Positions 54,785-63,333 of a DNA stretch of 64,000 nucleotides are shown here, one piece after another (positions within the stretch are counted from its first letter, which is position 1; each line of letters begins with the position of its first letter). The position numbers and the translations under genes were made by a program. Source of the DNA: Paracoccaceae bacterium (lineage in GTDB: Bacteria > Pseudomonadota > Alphaproteobacteria > Rhodobacterales > Rhodobacteraceae); contig OY282431.1 of the NCBI GenBank assembly GCA_958296035.1, forward strand, positions 2,588,037-2,652,036. Reading direction: 5' to 3'. The notes under the pieces were generated by a model, which made no database searches, was not told where the DNA came from, and was given only the letters and a program-made list of their open reading frames with translations.

Positions 54785-55698
54785 GCGATGCGAATTCTCG
54801 GGTCGAGCCATGCGTTAACAAGGTCAGCCACAAAATTGAGGCCAACATATATCAAAGAGAGTATCAGCACTATCGCCTGAACAGTTGGCAGATCAGCCCG
54901 CGAGATGCTCTCCCAGGCCAGTTGTCCGATTCCGTGAAGGGCAAAGATGCTTTCGATGATGATCGAGCCGCCCAGCATATAGCCAAACTGAACCGAGGCG
55001 ATACTGACGACAGGCAGGATGGCATTCCGCATGGCATGCTTGATCAGGACCCGGCTGGCCGGAATGCCCTTTGCATGCGCTGTGCGGATATAGTCGGCGT
55101 TCAGTACCTCAAGCATGCCAGAACGTGTTAGTCGCATGATCGCTGGTGTTGCATAGTAGCCAAGCACAATTGTCGGCATGACGAAGTGCCGCCATTCAGC
55201 ATTGCCAGAGGCCGGAAGAACCGGATACCAAACCGAAAAAATCACAATGAGCATTAGAGCAAACCAGAAGTTCGGCATGGCTTGCCCAAGTACCGACACA
55301 CTGAGAGCAATCCGATCGATCAAGCTGTTGGGATTGACCGCCGCCAGCATACCCAATGGCACCGCGAGCAGGATCGAGAAGATCAATGCCGAGACGCCGA
55401 GGCCAAGTGTGATCGGCAGGCGCTCCGAGATCAGTTGTGAGACCGGCTTGGCAAAATAGGAACTCTCTCCGAAATCGCCAGTCAATGCATTTCCAAGCCA
55501 GGAAAGGTACTGCATCAAGAGTGGGCGGTTAAAACCGAATTGCTCACGGATGAACTCGATGTCGGCGGCGGTGGCTCCCTCCCCTGCCATGGCGATTGCG
55601 GGGTCTCCGGCAGCACGAAGCATGAAGAAACTAAGCACCGACACGAAGAGGGCGACAAGAAATGCCAACCCCAACCGCTTGAAGAAAAATACAGTCAT
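54781..55698 (-). CDS. Peptide ABC transporter permease (DppB-like)
   Basis: The 305-residue permease has the DppB N-terminus (FFFKRLGLAFLVALFVSVLSFF), the extracytoplasmic loop with QFGFNRPLLMQYLSWLGNAL and the EAA loop YIRTAHAKGIPASRVLIKH. It pairs with DppC to form the channel. About 105 bases separate it from the binding-protein gene. Confidence 0.93.
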   Translation of the reverse strand: MTVFFFKRLGLAFLVALFVSVLSFFMLRAAGDPAIAMAGEGATAADIEFIREQFGFNRPLLMQYLSWLGNALTGDFGESSYFAKPVSQLISERLPITLGLGVSALIFSILLAVPLGMLAAVNPNSLIDRIALSVSVLGQAMPNFWFALMLIVIFSVWYPVLPASGNAEWRHFVMPTIVLGYYATPAIMRLTRSGMLEVLNADYIRTAHAKGIPASRVLIKHAMRNAILPVVSIASVQFGYMLGGSIIIESIFALHGIGQLAWESISRADLPTVQAIVLILSLIYVGLNFVADLVNAWLDPRIRIA

Positions 55699-55803
55699 GG
55701 ATCGGACCGCCGAAAACTTGTCAAGGAACCACCACCAGAATTGGCATCCACTACAATCCGGTTCACGGGCAACCGATTCGAAATCTCTTGCACTTTCCGG
55801 AAC

Positions 55804-57315
55804 TTACTTCCAACCAGCCGAGTAGAAGCGCGGAATCTCGTCAGCTGTTGCTGTGAAGTCGAGCTTGTCGTTAAACGCGTAATTGACGTTGTAAGTGAAC
55901 AATGGCACCCAGTAGGCGTTGTCCGCTATCGATTTGAGTGCCCGGGAATAGGCATTCTTGCGTTCTTCGCTATCGACTGAACCGTCACCCAACTCCAGGT
56001 CGGCTATCAGTTGAGAATCGCGGGCATAGTCGTCTTGCGTGCCCTTGAAGAAATGGCTGGTAATAGCAGATACGTCATTGAACGAGTAGCTGCCCCAGGT
56101 CATGAAGTTGAAGTCGATCTCGCCGGCATAGACCTTGTCGCGCAGGGCGGCATATTTCAGGTAGACGAGACTGGTCCTGATACCAACCGCCTGCAAGTAG
56201 CCCATGATGGCTTCCGCATATGGCCGATTCCGGTAGGCATGGAAGTCGATTTCAAATCCGTCGGGATACCCTGCTTCAGCAAGTAACTGTTTCGCTTTCT
56301 CGGGATCGTATTCGTACTGGGCAACGTCCTGTTCGCACCCGAACTGCTGTGGATGGCAGGCAGAATGAACAACTTCGGAAACGCCGCCGACTAGTTTGGA
56401 GACGATTGCCGACCGATCGATCGCATGGCCGATTGCTTTCCGAACCAACGGGTTGTTGACCGGCGACGCGTTGCCGGTCCGGTTCGAACTATCGAAGCTC
56501 AGGTAGGCAATGCGCAGCGTCTGTTCGTTAACGACGGAAATCCCCGGCCTTCCGACAATTCGTGAAGCCTGATCGGCAGGCACTTTCCATATCCAGTCTA
56601 CTGTGCCGGAAAACAATTCGGTAATTTGCGTATTTCGGTCCGGGATCGTGCGTTGCTCTATGGTTGAGATACTTGGCTTTCCTTTCGGGCTTCCATCGAA
56701 ATATTGCTTGTTTATCTCGAAACGGATCGATTCTCCCGGTTTGAATTCGACTACTCTGTAGGGTCCAGTGCCAACAGGATGTGTGCCCATGCCTTTGGGC
56801 CCCACCTCGGCGTAATATTCGTTGGGATAGATAAGAAGTGGACCGGACAGAAACTCGAGCGCTGTAGGCGTCGGCTGCTTCATCTCCAGCCGAACCCTGT
56901 AATCATCAAGCTTTTCAACAGACTTGATCCACGACACGTTTCTCTGCGTCAGCACCCTGTTCTCGGGGTTTGAGACAAACTCAAGGGTATAAACCACATC
57001 ATCGGCGTCAAATGGCTCACCATTGTGGAATGTTATGCCTTGGCGCAGTTCGAATTCCATCGTCGTCGAGTCGACAAAACGATAGGACTCGGCAAGTAGA
57101 GGTTTGAACTCAAGCGTTGCGGGATCCTTGTATAGCAAGGCATCCCAGATCAGGCGGCTGACCAGAATGCCCTCGCGCAGGACATTGAAATAGCGATCCA
57201 GCGTCGGCAGTTCACCGTCCCAGGCGATCCTGAGCGTATCATCTTCGGGGCCGGCATGCGCCGCTCCGGCGCCCAGTGCCAGTGCCACATAGATGCAAAT
57301 AATGGCTTTCTTCAT
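55804..57315 (-). CDS. Peptide-type ABC transporter substrate-binding protein
   Basis: The 503-residue SBP_bac_5 protein has a signal peptide (MKKAIICIYVALALGAGAAHA). The family landmarks are TLDRYFNVLREG, LRQGITFHNGEPFDADDVVYTLEF, GTGPYRVVEFKPGE, RKAIGHAIDRSAIV and AEAGYPDGFEIDF. It would bind a dipeptide or similar molecule in the periplasm. Its start overlaps the iclR stop in ATGA. Confidence 0.93.
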   Translation of the reverse strand: MKKAIICIYVALALGAGAAHAGPEDDTLRIAWDGELPTLDRYFNVLREGILVSRLIWDALLYKDPATLEFKPLLAESYRFVDSTTMEFELRQGITFHNGEPFDADDVVYTLEFVSNPENRVLTQRNVSWIKSVEKLDDYRVRLEMKQPTPTALEFLSGPLLIYPNEYYAEVGPKGMGTHPVGTGPYRVVEFKPGESIRFEINKQYFDGSPKGKPSISTIEQRTIPDRNTQITELFSGTVDWIWKVPADQASRIVGRPGISVVNEQTLRIAYLSFDSSNRTGNASPVNNPLVRKAIGHAIDRSAIVSKLVGGVSEVVHSACHPQQFGCEQDVAQYEYDPEKAKQLLAEAGYPDGFEIDFHAYRNRPYAEAIMGYLQAVGIRTSLVYLKYAALRDKVYAGEIDFNFMTWGSYSFNDVSAITSHFFKGTQDDYARDSQLIADLELGDGSVDSEERKNAYSRALKSIADNAYWVPLFTYNVNYAFNDKLDFTATADEIPRFYSAGWK

Positions 57316-58166
57316 CGTAATCCTCCAAACAGTTTTTCATCCAGATTTAGTAGGGATTTTTCTTGATTCTCGAACTGAACTCGAAGCAGCTGCTCAAATT
57401 CGATGCGCAATGCCTCGGTCAATCTTGTATCGTCTGTAGCAATTGAAACTGCTGCTACGGGCCTCTCCGAGGGTGGGCCAACTGCTATCCCAACAGCGCG
57501 TACGCCGGTTTTCAGGCGCCCGTCATTGAATGAAAAGCCGCGCTTTCTTGTGGCCTCCACCCAACGCCAAATCTCCTCAATCGAGACATCGAAGTAGTTG
57601 CCGTACAAACTGGTGTTGCTTCTCAAGACCTTCTCGACCATCCGGTTAGACTCCGCGGCCAGCAGTGCCAGTCCTCCGGCACCTACACCCAGCGGTCGCC
57701 GTGACCCCTCGGCAATCGTGAGGCCGACTATCGCACTATCTCCGTCAATCCGCCGCAGGCAGAGACTGTCTGCACCTGAGCGGACGAAGAGAAACACGGT
57801 TGCACCGGACAATCTCCGCAGGTTGTCCAGATGGACTGCAAGATGCTCCCGAACTGCAAAGTCGTGGGCAGCGCTGCCAAGCAGATAGAGTTCAAGACCG
57901 AGATGATACTTCTTCGAGTAGGGATCGACTGTCAGAATGTTTTCACTCAGCAGCACCTGCAGGAGGCGGTGTGTTGTAGCCGGTGTCAGATCGAGTTTGT
58001 CACAGAGTTCTGTCGATGTAATGCCCGTGTGGTGATGCCTGGCGACACCGCGAAGTACTGCAATGGCACGATAAACACTTTGCGAGCCCTTGATGGTCTT
58101 CGCAGCGGTCTGCCCTCCACGGGCCGATTCCTTGGAGAAATTCAAATTTATACTTGGTCTTTCCAT
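57312..58166 (-). CDS. IclR-family transcriptional regulator
   Basis: The 284-residue protein has an N-terminal winged helix (QSVYRAIAVLRGVARHHHTG, LTPATTHRLLQVLLSENIL) and the IclR effector domain (FVRSGADSLCLRRIDGD, RRPLGVGAGGLALLAAE, RKRGFSFNDGRLKTGVRAVG). It is the first gene of the transporter operon and is translationally coupled to the binding protein. Two palindromes at its start suggest autoregulation. Confidence 0.92.
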   Translation of the reverse strand: MERPSINLNFSKESARGGQTAAKTIKGSQSVYRAIAVLRGVARHHHTGITSTELCDKLDLTPATTHRLLQVLLSENILTVDPYSKKYHLGLELYLLGSAAHDFAVREHLAVHLDNLRRLSGATVFLFVRSGADSLCLRRIDGDSAIVGLTIAEGSRRPLGVGAGGLALLAAESNRMVEKVLRSNTSLYGNYFDVSIEEIWRWVEATRKRGFSFNDGRLKTGVRAVGIAVGPPSERPVAAVSIATDDTRLTEALRIEFEQLLRVQFENQEKSLLNLDEKLFGGLR

Positions 58167-58196
58167 ATTATGGTAATTAGGTTCTCATAATATGAG
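58163..58196. promoter_or_regulatory. Tandem palindromes at the iclR start, probable operators
   Basis: CCATATTATGG (58163-58173) and CTCATAATATGAG (58184-58196) are each palindromic about one central base, share the core CATAnTATG type, and have centres 22 bases apart, about two helical turns. The first covers the iclR start codon. This suits cooperative binding by an IclR dimer of dimers. Confidence 0.6.
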
Positions 58197-59027
58197 AGTC
58201 AAGCACTTTTTGTTCCTATGGTCCTGTTTCGACGAACGCTTTGACCGATAGGCGTGAGTGCTTCAGGATATAGCGCCTGAATCATGGACCAGGAACGAGG
58301 CAGGGGCATGCAAACCTTTCGGGACACCTGACCTTGAGGACAGGATCAATGCGGTTGTCCTGGCCTTCCCAGGTGACGTCGAAGAGCAAAGCGAGGACAA
58401 CTTGCAAGTCCATGGAGGCCACGACAAAGTCTTGGCACTTGGGGCCACCCTCCTGCATGACTGGCTCGAGGTGCAACGGGGCTGGCATTTTCAATGCTCG
58501 CCTACACTGGCCTGTCGGGTGGCGGCCCGCCGCAAGGACGTTGTTGCTCGCCATGGAACGGTATGCAGTTCTAAACTCAAGGACGCCGTTCGGGCTGGTG
58601 CACGCTTTGCTTGCGGGTTCAGAAACAGCCAACGCCACGATTGGCGGCGGTCAAGCATGAAGCAGAAACTGAAGACACGCCGCGGCTGGAATTTCTCCCA
58701 ATTGCAGCCAACGATCATAACCGGGGACAAGAAGTAGCAGACCTGGGGCCTTATAAAGCAGCTTTTACACCTGTACTGTACCGGACGAGTTTCATCAGGA
58801 ATCCACGCATCCCTTCTGGCTTGACACGGCCGAGACAAAGATTGGCATCTTGCAGTGTCAGCAACCCAATTAACCTGTTTCGGATAGGAAAGTGCTTGGA
58901 GCCGACTTTACTGCCGGCAATTCCCGCTAACGACCTGTCCGGTAGAGGTCCGCGCGGCAAGTCATGCCACGCCATCGGCGACCTGCAACAGGGCACCGCA
59001 AGAGTCCGCTATGTCATGGCCAGGGTT
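58197..59027. other. Spacer upstream of the iclR operon
   Basis: About 830 bases. A 160-codon plus frame (58258-58737) and a 118-codon minus frame (58282-58638) overlap each other and match nothing I know. I call neither. Confidence 0.45.
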
Positions 59028-59209
59028 CGAGCGGTGCTGTGTGGCCGGGTAGAGAAGGCGGCTGTGGTGTTGAAATGGCAGCACGTTTGCGGTGTCATTT
59101 TACGGTTGCCCGGGACTCCACTTCCTGACTATAAGTGTGACTTGCGGGAAATTGCCAAATGCGCCCAGGCCTTATCCCCGGACAGCCATGAATTCTAGCG
59201 GCAATTGCT
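59028..59209 (+). repeat. Dispersed 182-base repeat, copy 2
   Basis: It matches 34785-34967 in the same orientation at about 87% by eye, with one single-base gap. Both copies have the shared block GACTTGC..GGA, ATTGCCAAATG and GCCCAGGCCTTATCCC. It lies about 320 bases upstream of the aminotransferase gene. Confidence 0.8.
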
Positions 59210-59532
59210 GACGCGCATGAAGCCTTACCTCCTGAATGGCAAATAGGCATCAATCGGCGCGACCAGCCTCGGCAAGAAGTTCTTTTCTGAGCAAGGTGGT
59301 TCTCCCGATGACCACAATAATGAATCCAGGTAAGAGCAGTGCAACATCCTGAACAGGATTCCGTCCCAAAACACCGAGGGTGCTGGATAGCGCCAGGACC
59401 GGGGCTGATCTTGCCGGGGTCGGGAGCGTCCATTACGAGACTGGCAACCCTGTTCGGTCGCCAGAACAGTAATTGACATCATCTGACGGGAACTGCACAC
59501 TTTCAGGCTAACCTGTCAGCCGGAGAATATAA
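59210..59532. other. Spacer with a short hydrophobic minus-strand frame
   Basis: Between about 59440 and 59244 the minus strand can be read as ALSSTLGVLGRNPVQDVALL followed by LPGFIIVVIGRTTLLRKELL and a stop. This looks like the end of a membrane protein, but there is no good start codon and no gene context. It is probably a relic. Confidence 0.3.
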
Positions 59533-60384
59533 TTGACTCGCATAATCTACTGCAACGGCAGTTTTCATTCGGAGACAGAACGCACAATTTCTGTATTTGA
59601 TCGCGGCTTCCTGTTTGCCGATGCGGTATATGAGGTCACATCGGTCCTGGAAGGGATGCTCATCGACTTTTGGCGTCACATGGAAAGACTGCGTCGGTCG
59701 CTTGGCGCCATCGACATGGACTTGAAGACCTCGGACCAGGAACTCTTGCACATTCACCGCCAACTGCTTGAGCGCAACAACCTGCACGAAGGTCTTGTCT
59801 ACCTTCATGTATCGCGCGGTGTGGCGGACCGTGACTTTGTCATGCCCGATGTCGACCCGACACTGGTGCTGTTTACGCAGAAGAAGGATCTTCTGAATTC
59901 ACCGGCTATACAGCGGGGTTACAAGGTCATTTCTGTTGCCGATCAGCGCTGGCAGCGGCGCGATATCAAGACCGTACAACTATTGTTTCCCTCGATGGCC
60001 AAGACCGAGGCCATCCGGACCGGTGTCGATGACGCCTGGCTCGTCGAAGACGGTTACGTGAACGAAGGTTCGGCGAACAACGCCTATATCATCCGGCCTT
60101 CCGGAGACATTGTAACTCGCCACTTGTCGTCCAGGATCCTGGCAGGAATCACCCGTCGTGCCGTCTTGCGATACGCTCGGAAAGCCGGCGTCAAGGTTGT
60201 GGAAGAACCGTTCACAATTGCCGAAGCGCAAGGAGCAGCCGAGGCGTTTGTCACGGCTGCGTCACTCTTTGTTGCTCCGGTGGTCGAGGTAGATGGTGTT
60301 CCGATCGGCAACGGCAAGCCTGGTCCAATGGTCCGCAAATTGCGCGACCTCTATCTGAAAGAGTGTCGCAACTCAGCCTGTTAG
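59533..60384 (+). CDS. D-amino-acid aminotransferase (class IV PLP enzyme)
   Basis: The 283-residue protein matches D-alanine transaminases: the opening RIIYCNGSFHSETERTISVF, DRGFLFADAVYEV, the PLP Lys in RRDIKTVQLLFPS, then VNEGSANNAYII and the late VTAASLFVAPVVEVDG. It interconverts D-amino acids and 2-oxo acids. TTG 59533 is supported by GGAG seven bases upstream. The 3' end overlaps the converging gene by 12 bases. Its place near dgcNA and dapDE fits D-amino acid turnover. Confidence 0.88.
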   Translation: MTRIIYCNGSFHSETERTISVFDRGFLFADAVYEVTSVLEGMLIDFWRHMERLRRSLGAIDMDLKTSDQELLHIHRQLLERNNLHEGLVYLHVSRGVADRDFVMPDVDPTLVLFTQKKDLLNSPAIQRGYKVISVADQRWQRRDIKTVQLLFPSMAKTEAIRTGVDDAWLVEDGYVNEGSANNAYIIRPSGDIVTRHLSSRILAGITRRAVLRYARKAGVKVVEEPFTIAEAQGAAEAFVTAASLFVAPVVEVDGVPIGNGKPGPMVRKLRDLYLKECRNSAC

Positions 60385-61026
60385 ACACTCGAGCTGGCAG
60401 GATTGCTGACCAGTCCCGGAGGACACGTCGCGCAGGTCGGCTATTGAGTCGACATCGGCAAGACTGTCGGCAAAGCCAATGCGCAACCCGCTTATCGACG
60501 CCACCGAATCTTCAAGGGCATGCTCGCTGGACCATCGAACCGGTGAAAGGAACCGCGCAGGCACAGTTCCGATGCGTTTCAGTCCGACAAGCCAGTAGCC
60601 ACCATCTGGTGAGGCACCGAATATCGCGTCATGCCGACCGAGGACGCGGAACGCCCTGTCAATGGCGGCGGGCGTAATTCCGGGAATGTCTGAGCCAATC
60701 ACGATTACCGGGCCGGGCGGCAGTTGCTCGAATACACGCACCATCCTGTCTCCAAGCGAACCCGGCCCCTGCGGAATCCTTGGCAGGCTGTCTGGCCAGG
60801 TTCGGCTCAGCATTCCGGCGTGATCCGGCGAAACCGCCAGGATAGTCTGCCAGCGGGGATCGTTAGCAACGCTGTGGAGCACAGTTGATGAACAGTTACG
60901 GTACCAGCGTACCGCAGCGACACCTCCGACAGACCGTGCCAACCGTGATTTGACCCGGCCTAACCGGGCTTCACGCAAGAACATCGCCAGCCGGCGGCCA
61001 TATCTTCCATTAACTGAAGAAATCAT
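60373..61026 (-). CDS. DUF2064 / TIGR04282 glycosyltransferase-like protein
   Basis: The 217-residue protein has a GT-A-like nucleotide-binding fold: MFLREARLGRVKSRLARSVG, VIVIGSDIPGITPAAIDRAF and DAIFGASPDGGYWLVGLKR. The family is often linked with membrane-lipid or glycan synthesis; no substrate can be assigned. ATG 61026 overlaps the end of dapE by 17 bases. Its 3' end overlaps the aminotransferase gene convergently. Confidence 0.75.
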   Translation of the reverse strand: MISSVNGRYGRRLAMFLREARLGRVKSRLARSVGGVAAVRWYRNCSSTVLHSVANDPRWQTILAVSPDHAGMLSRTWPDSLPRIPQGPGSLGDRMVRVFEQLPPGPVIVIGSDIPGITPAAIDRAFRVLGRHDAIFGASPDGGYWLVGLKRIGTVPARFLSPVRWSSEHALEDSVASISGLRIGFADSLADVDSIADLRDVSSGTGQQSCQLECLTG

Positions 61027-62164
61027 CAAGACAACGGCTGTAGATTCGCTTGAGTTCCAGGATTTCCTTGATCCTGGCGCGCTCGTCAACCTGGTGAATA
61101 GTGCCGCTCGTAAGCCCGAACTCGACGACCGGGCAATGGTGGGCAATAAAGCGGGCGTCCGATGTACCTCCCGTCGTCGAAAACTGCGGCTTTATGCCCA
61201 GCTCATGTTCAACTGCGCTCGCAACAAGGTCGGCCAAGGGCCCTCGCTTGGTCAGAAAGCAGTCGGCGGATGAAATAACCCTGGCTACAGCGGAAATTCC
61301 CAGGCTTTCGGAGTGCCTCCTGGCCTCTTTGTCAAGCCAGTCCAGAAGCGAGGGGCGCGAGTGCAGATCATTGAATCGAATGTTCAGTGTTAGCGCGGCA
61401 TGGGCCGGAACAACATTTGTCGCAGAATTGTCGGTCTCGACCGCAGTTATGGCGAGATGAGATGGGGGAAACTCCGCAGTACCCTCGTCGAGCTGGTGTG
61501 TCACCAGTGCATGGGAAAAGTGGGCCAGAGCGGTTAGTGGGTTCTGAAATCGGTCCGGATAGGCCGAATGACCCTGTCGTCCGGAAAACTCGACCCGCAC
61601 AGACAATGTGCCGCGACGGCCAATCTTGATAGCCTGACCCATAAAGTCTGGGCAGGTGGGTTCACCGACAAGGCAAACATCCATGCATTGATCTTGCTCA
61701 TCCATCCAGTCAAGAATGGCAATGGTACCATCGGTAGCGAGCGCCTCCTCGTCACCGGTTATGGTAATAATGACTGAGCCCTTTCCGGGGGCTCGCCGGG
61801 TATGTTCAACGGCGGCCGCAATGAAAGCAGCCACGCCGGACTTCATGTCCGTAGCACCTCGGCCCCACACACAACCATCACGGATCTCGCCCCCAAACGG
61901 ATCGCAGTTCCAGCCTTCGTGGTCCCCAACCGGAACAACGTCAGTGTGTCCGTTGAAACCAAACACTGGACGTTCGCTTCCCCACCTTGCAAACAGGTTG
62001 GGGATACCGTTGCGATCGACCCGGTGACAGCGAAACCCTGCCTCGTTGAGCAGCCGCGCGATGAGCTGCAAGGCCCCCCCCTCGTTCGGCGTAACCGACG
62101 GACAACGAACCAGGCGAGCCGTAAGTTGTACCGGGTCGACGCCATCCCGGTCTGTCTCATTCAT
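61010..62164 (-). CDS. dapE: Succinyl-diaminopimelate desuccinylase
   Basis: The protein (about 384 residues) shows the DapE metal sites: FGFNGHTDVVPVGDHEGW, RGATDMKSGVAAFIAA and TGDEEALATDGT. The dimer domain follows (GRQGHSAYPDRFQNPLTAL), and then the late His in TSGTIHQVDERARI. It releases diaminopimelate for lysine and cell wall. I use ATG 62164; a TTG at 62206 overlapping the dapD stop is an alternative. Confidence 0.92.
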   Translation of the reverse strand: MNETDRDGVDPVQLTARLVRCPSVTPNEGGALQLIARLLNEAGFRCHRVDRNGIPNLFARWGSERPVFGFNGHTDVVPVGDHEGWNCDPFGGEIRDGCVWGRGATDMKSGVAAFIAAAVEHTRRAPGKGSVIITITGDEEALATDGTIAILDWMDEQDQCMDVCLVGEPTCPDFMGQAIKIGRRGTLSVRVEFSGRQGHSAYPDRFQNPLTALAHFSHALVTHQLDEGTAEFPPSHLAITAVETDNSATNVVPAHAALTLNIRFNDLHSRPSLLDWLDKEARRHSESLGISAVARVISSADCFLTKRGPLADLVASAVEHELGIKPQFSTTGGTSDARFIAHHCPVVEFGLTSGTIHQVDERARIKEILELKRIYSRCLDDFFS

Positions 62165-62202
62165 CCGAGACCGGCTATCCACAGCCTGTTCTGCATTTAC
62201 GG

Positions 62203-63030
62203 TCAACTGCGAAGCAATTCGTTGATGGCCGTCTTGCTGCGAGTTCGCTCGTCAACGCGCTTGACGATCACCGCACAATACAGGTGAACGTCATTCGTTG
62301 AGGGAAGCGAGCCAGACACGACGACCGAATAGGGCGGGACTTCACCGTAGCTGACCTTGCCAGTGGCCCGGTCGAGAATTCTGGTGGACTGACCGATAAA
62401 TACGCCCATTCCTATTACGCTGCCTTCACGCACAATAACGCCTTCAACGATTTCGGAACGGGCACCGATAAAGCAATTGTCCTCAATGATGGTTGGCCCG
62501 GCCTGCATTGGTTCCAGAACGCCGCCAATACCGGCACCGCCGGAAAGGTGGACGTTGCGACCGATCTGTGCACAGGAACCTACCGTGGCCCAGGTATCCA
62601 CCATGGTGCCCGAATCTACATAAGCACCGAGATTTACAAAGCTTGGCATCAGCACAACATCGGGAGCGATATAGGCCGAGCGCCGTACGATACAGTTGGG
62701 AACAGCCCTGAAACCCGCCCTCTTCCAGTCTTGTTCTGTCCAGCCAGCGAACTTGGAATTGACCTTGTCCCACCATCCTGAACCTTGCGGACCGCCAGAT
62801 TGCAGTTCCATGTCCTGGATGCGAAAGCCAAGCAGCACAGCCTTCTTGGCCCACTGGTTAACAGTCCATCTACCATCCGGCTGACGTTCAGCGACCCGCA
62901 ACTTGCCGCTGTCCAGCGCATCCAGCGCCTCGACGATAGCACTTCTTGCCGAACCATCCGAATGCGGCGAAAGTGATGCGCGCTCCTGCCAGGCTGCTTC
63001 GACCGCCAGCTCCAACTGATTACATCTCAC
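62203..63030 (-). CDS. dapD: Tetrahydrodipicolinate N-succinyltransferase
   Basis: The 275-residue protein has an N-terminal helical domain and a left-handed beta helix: [60 protein letters not shown] and [12 protein letters not shown]. It adds succinate in the diaminopimelate pathway, directly before DapE. The GTG start has AGGAG upstream. Confidence 0.95.
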   Translation of the reverse strand: MRCNQLELAVEAAWQERASLSPHSDGSARSAIVEALDALDSGKLRVAERQPDGRWTVNQWAKKAVLLGFRIQDMELQSGGPQGSGWWDKVNSKFAGWTEQDWKRAGFRAVPNCIVRRSAYIAPDVVLMPSFVNLGAYVDSGTMVDTWATVGSCAQIGRNVHLSGGAGIGGVLEPMQAGPTIIEDNCFIGARSEIVEGVIVREGSVIGMGVFIGQSTRILDRATGKVSYGEVPPYSVVVSGSLPSTNDVHLYCAVIVKRVDERTRSKTAINELLRS

Positions 63031-63333
63031 TCAATTCTCCTTCCTGAAACCGGTAACGAAACATGTACCGCGTTTGGCTATCCTGGACAGGATGCGACCG
63101 AATCTCGCAAATTCCCCCTGTTCCCTTCAAGAGATTGCTGGATTTGCGGCCAACAGCCGTCGGATTTCGCAGGTATCCGCAGCGTAGCCCTGTAACACAA
63201 GCTGCAGGCGTTGTCTTGAAATATTGGCGCCATCGTTCTCAGCCTGTCACGCATCGCAACAGGATGAAACACGGCGCGAATGCTGCGTATTGTAGGACTG
63301 GGAAATGGAGCTCGTCCAGGCGTCAACCATCGC

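Noticed and set aside
58258-58737. A 159-codon plus-strand frame upstream of the iclR operon
   Set aside because: It has no recognisable domain and a competing frame on the other strand; the start lies in the operon's promoter side.
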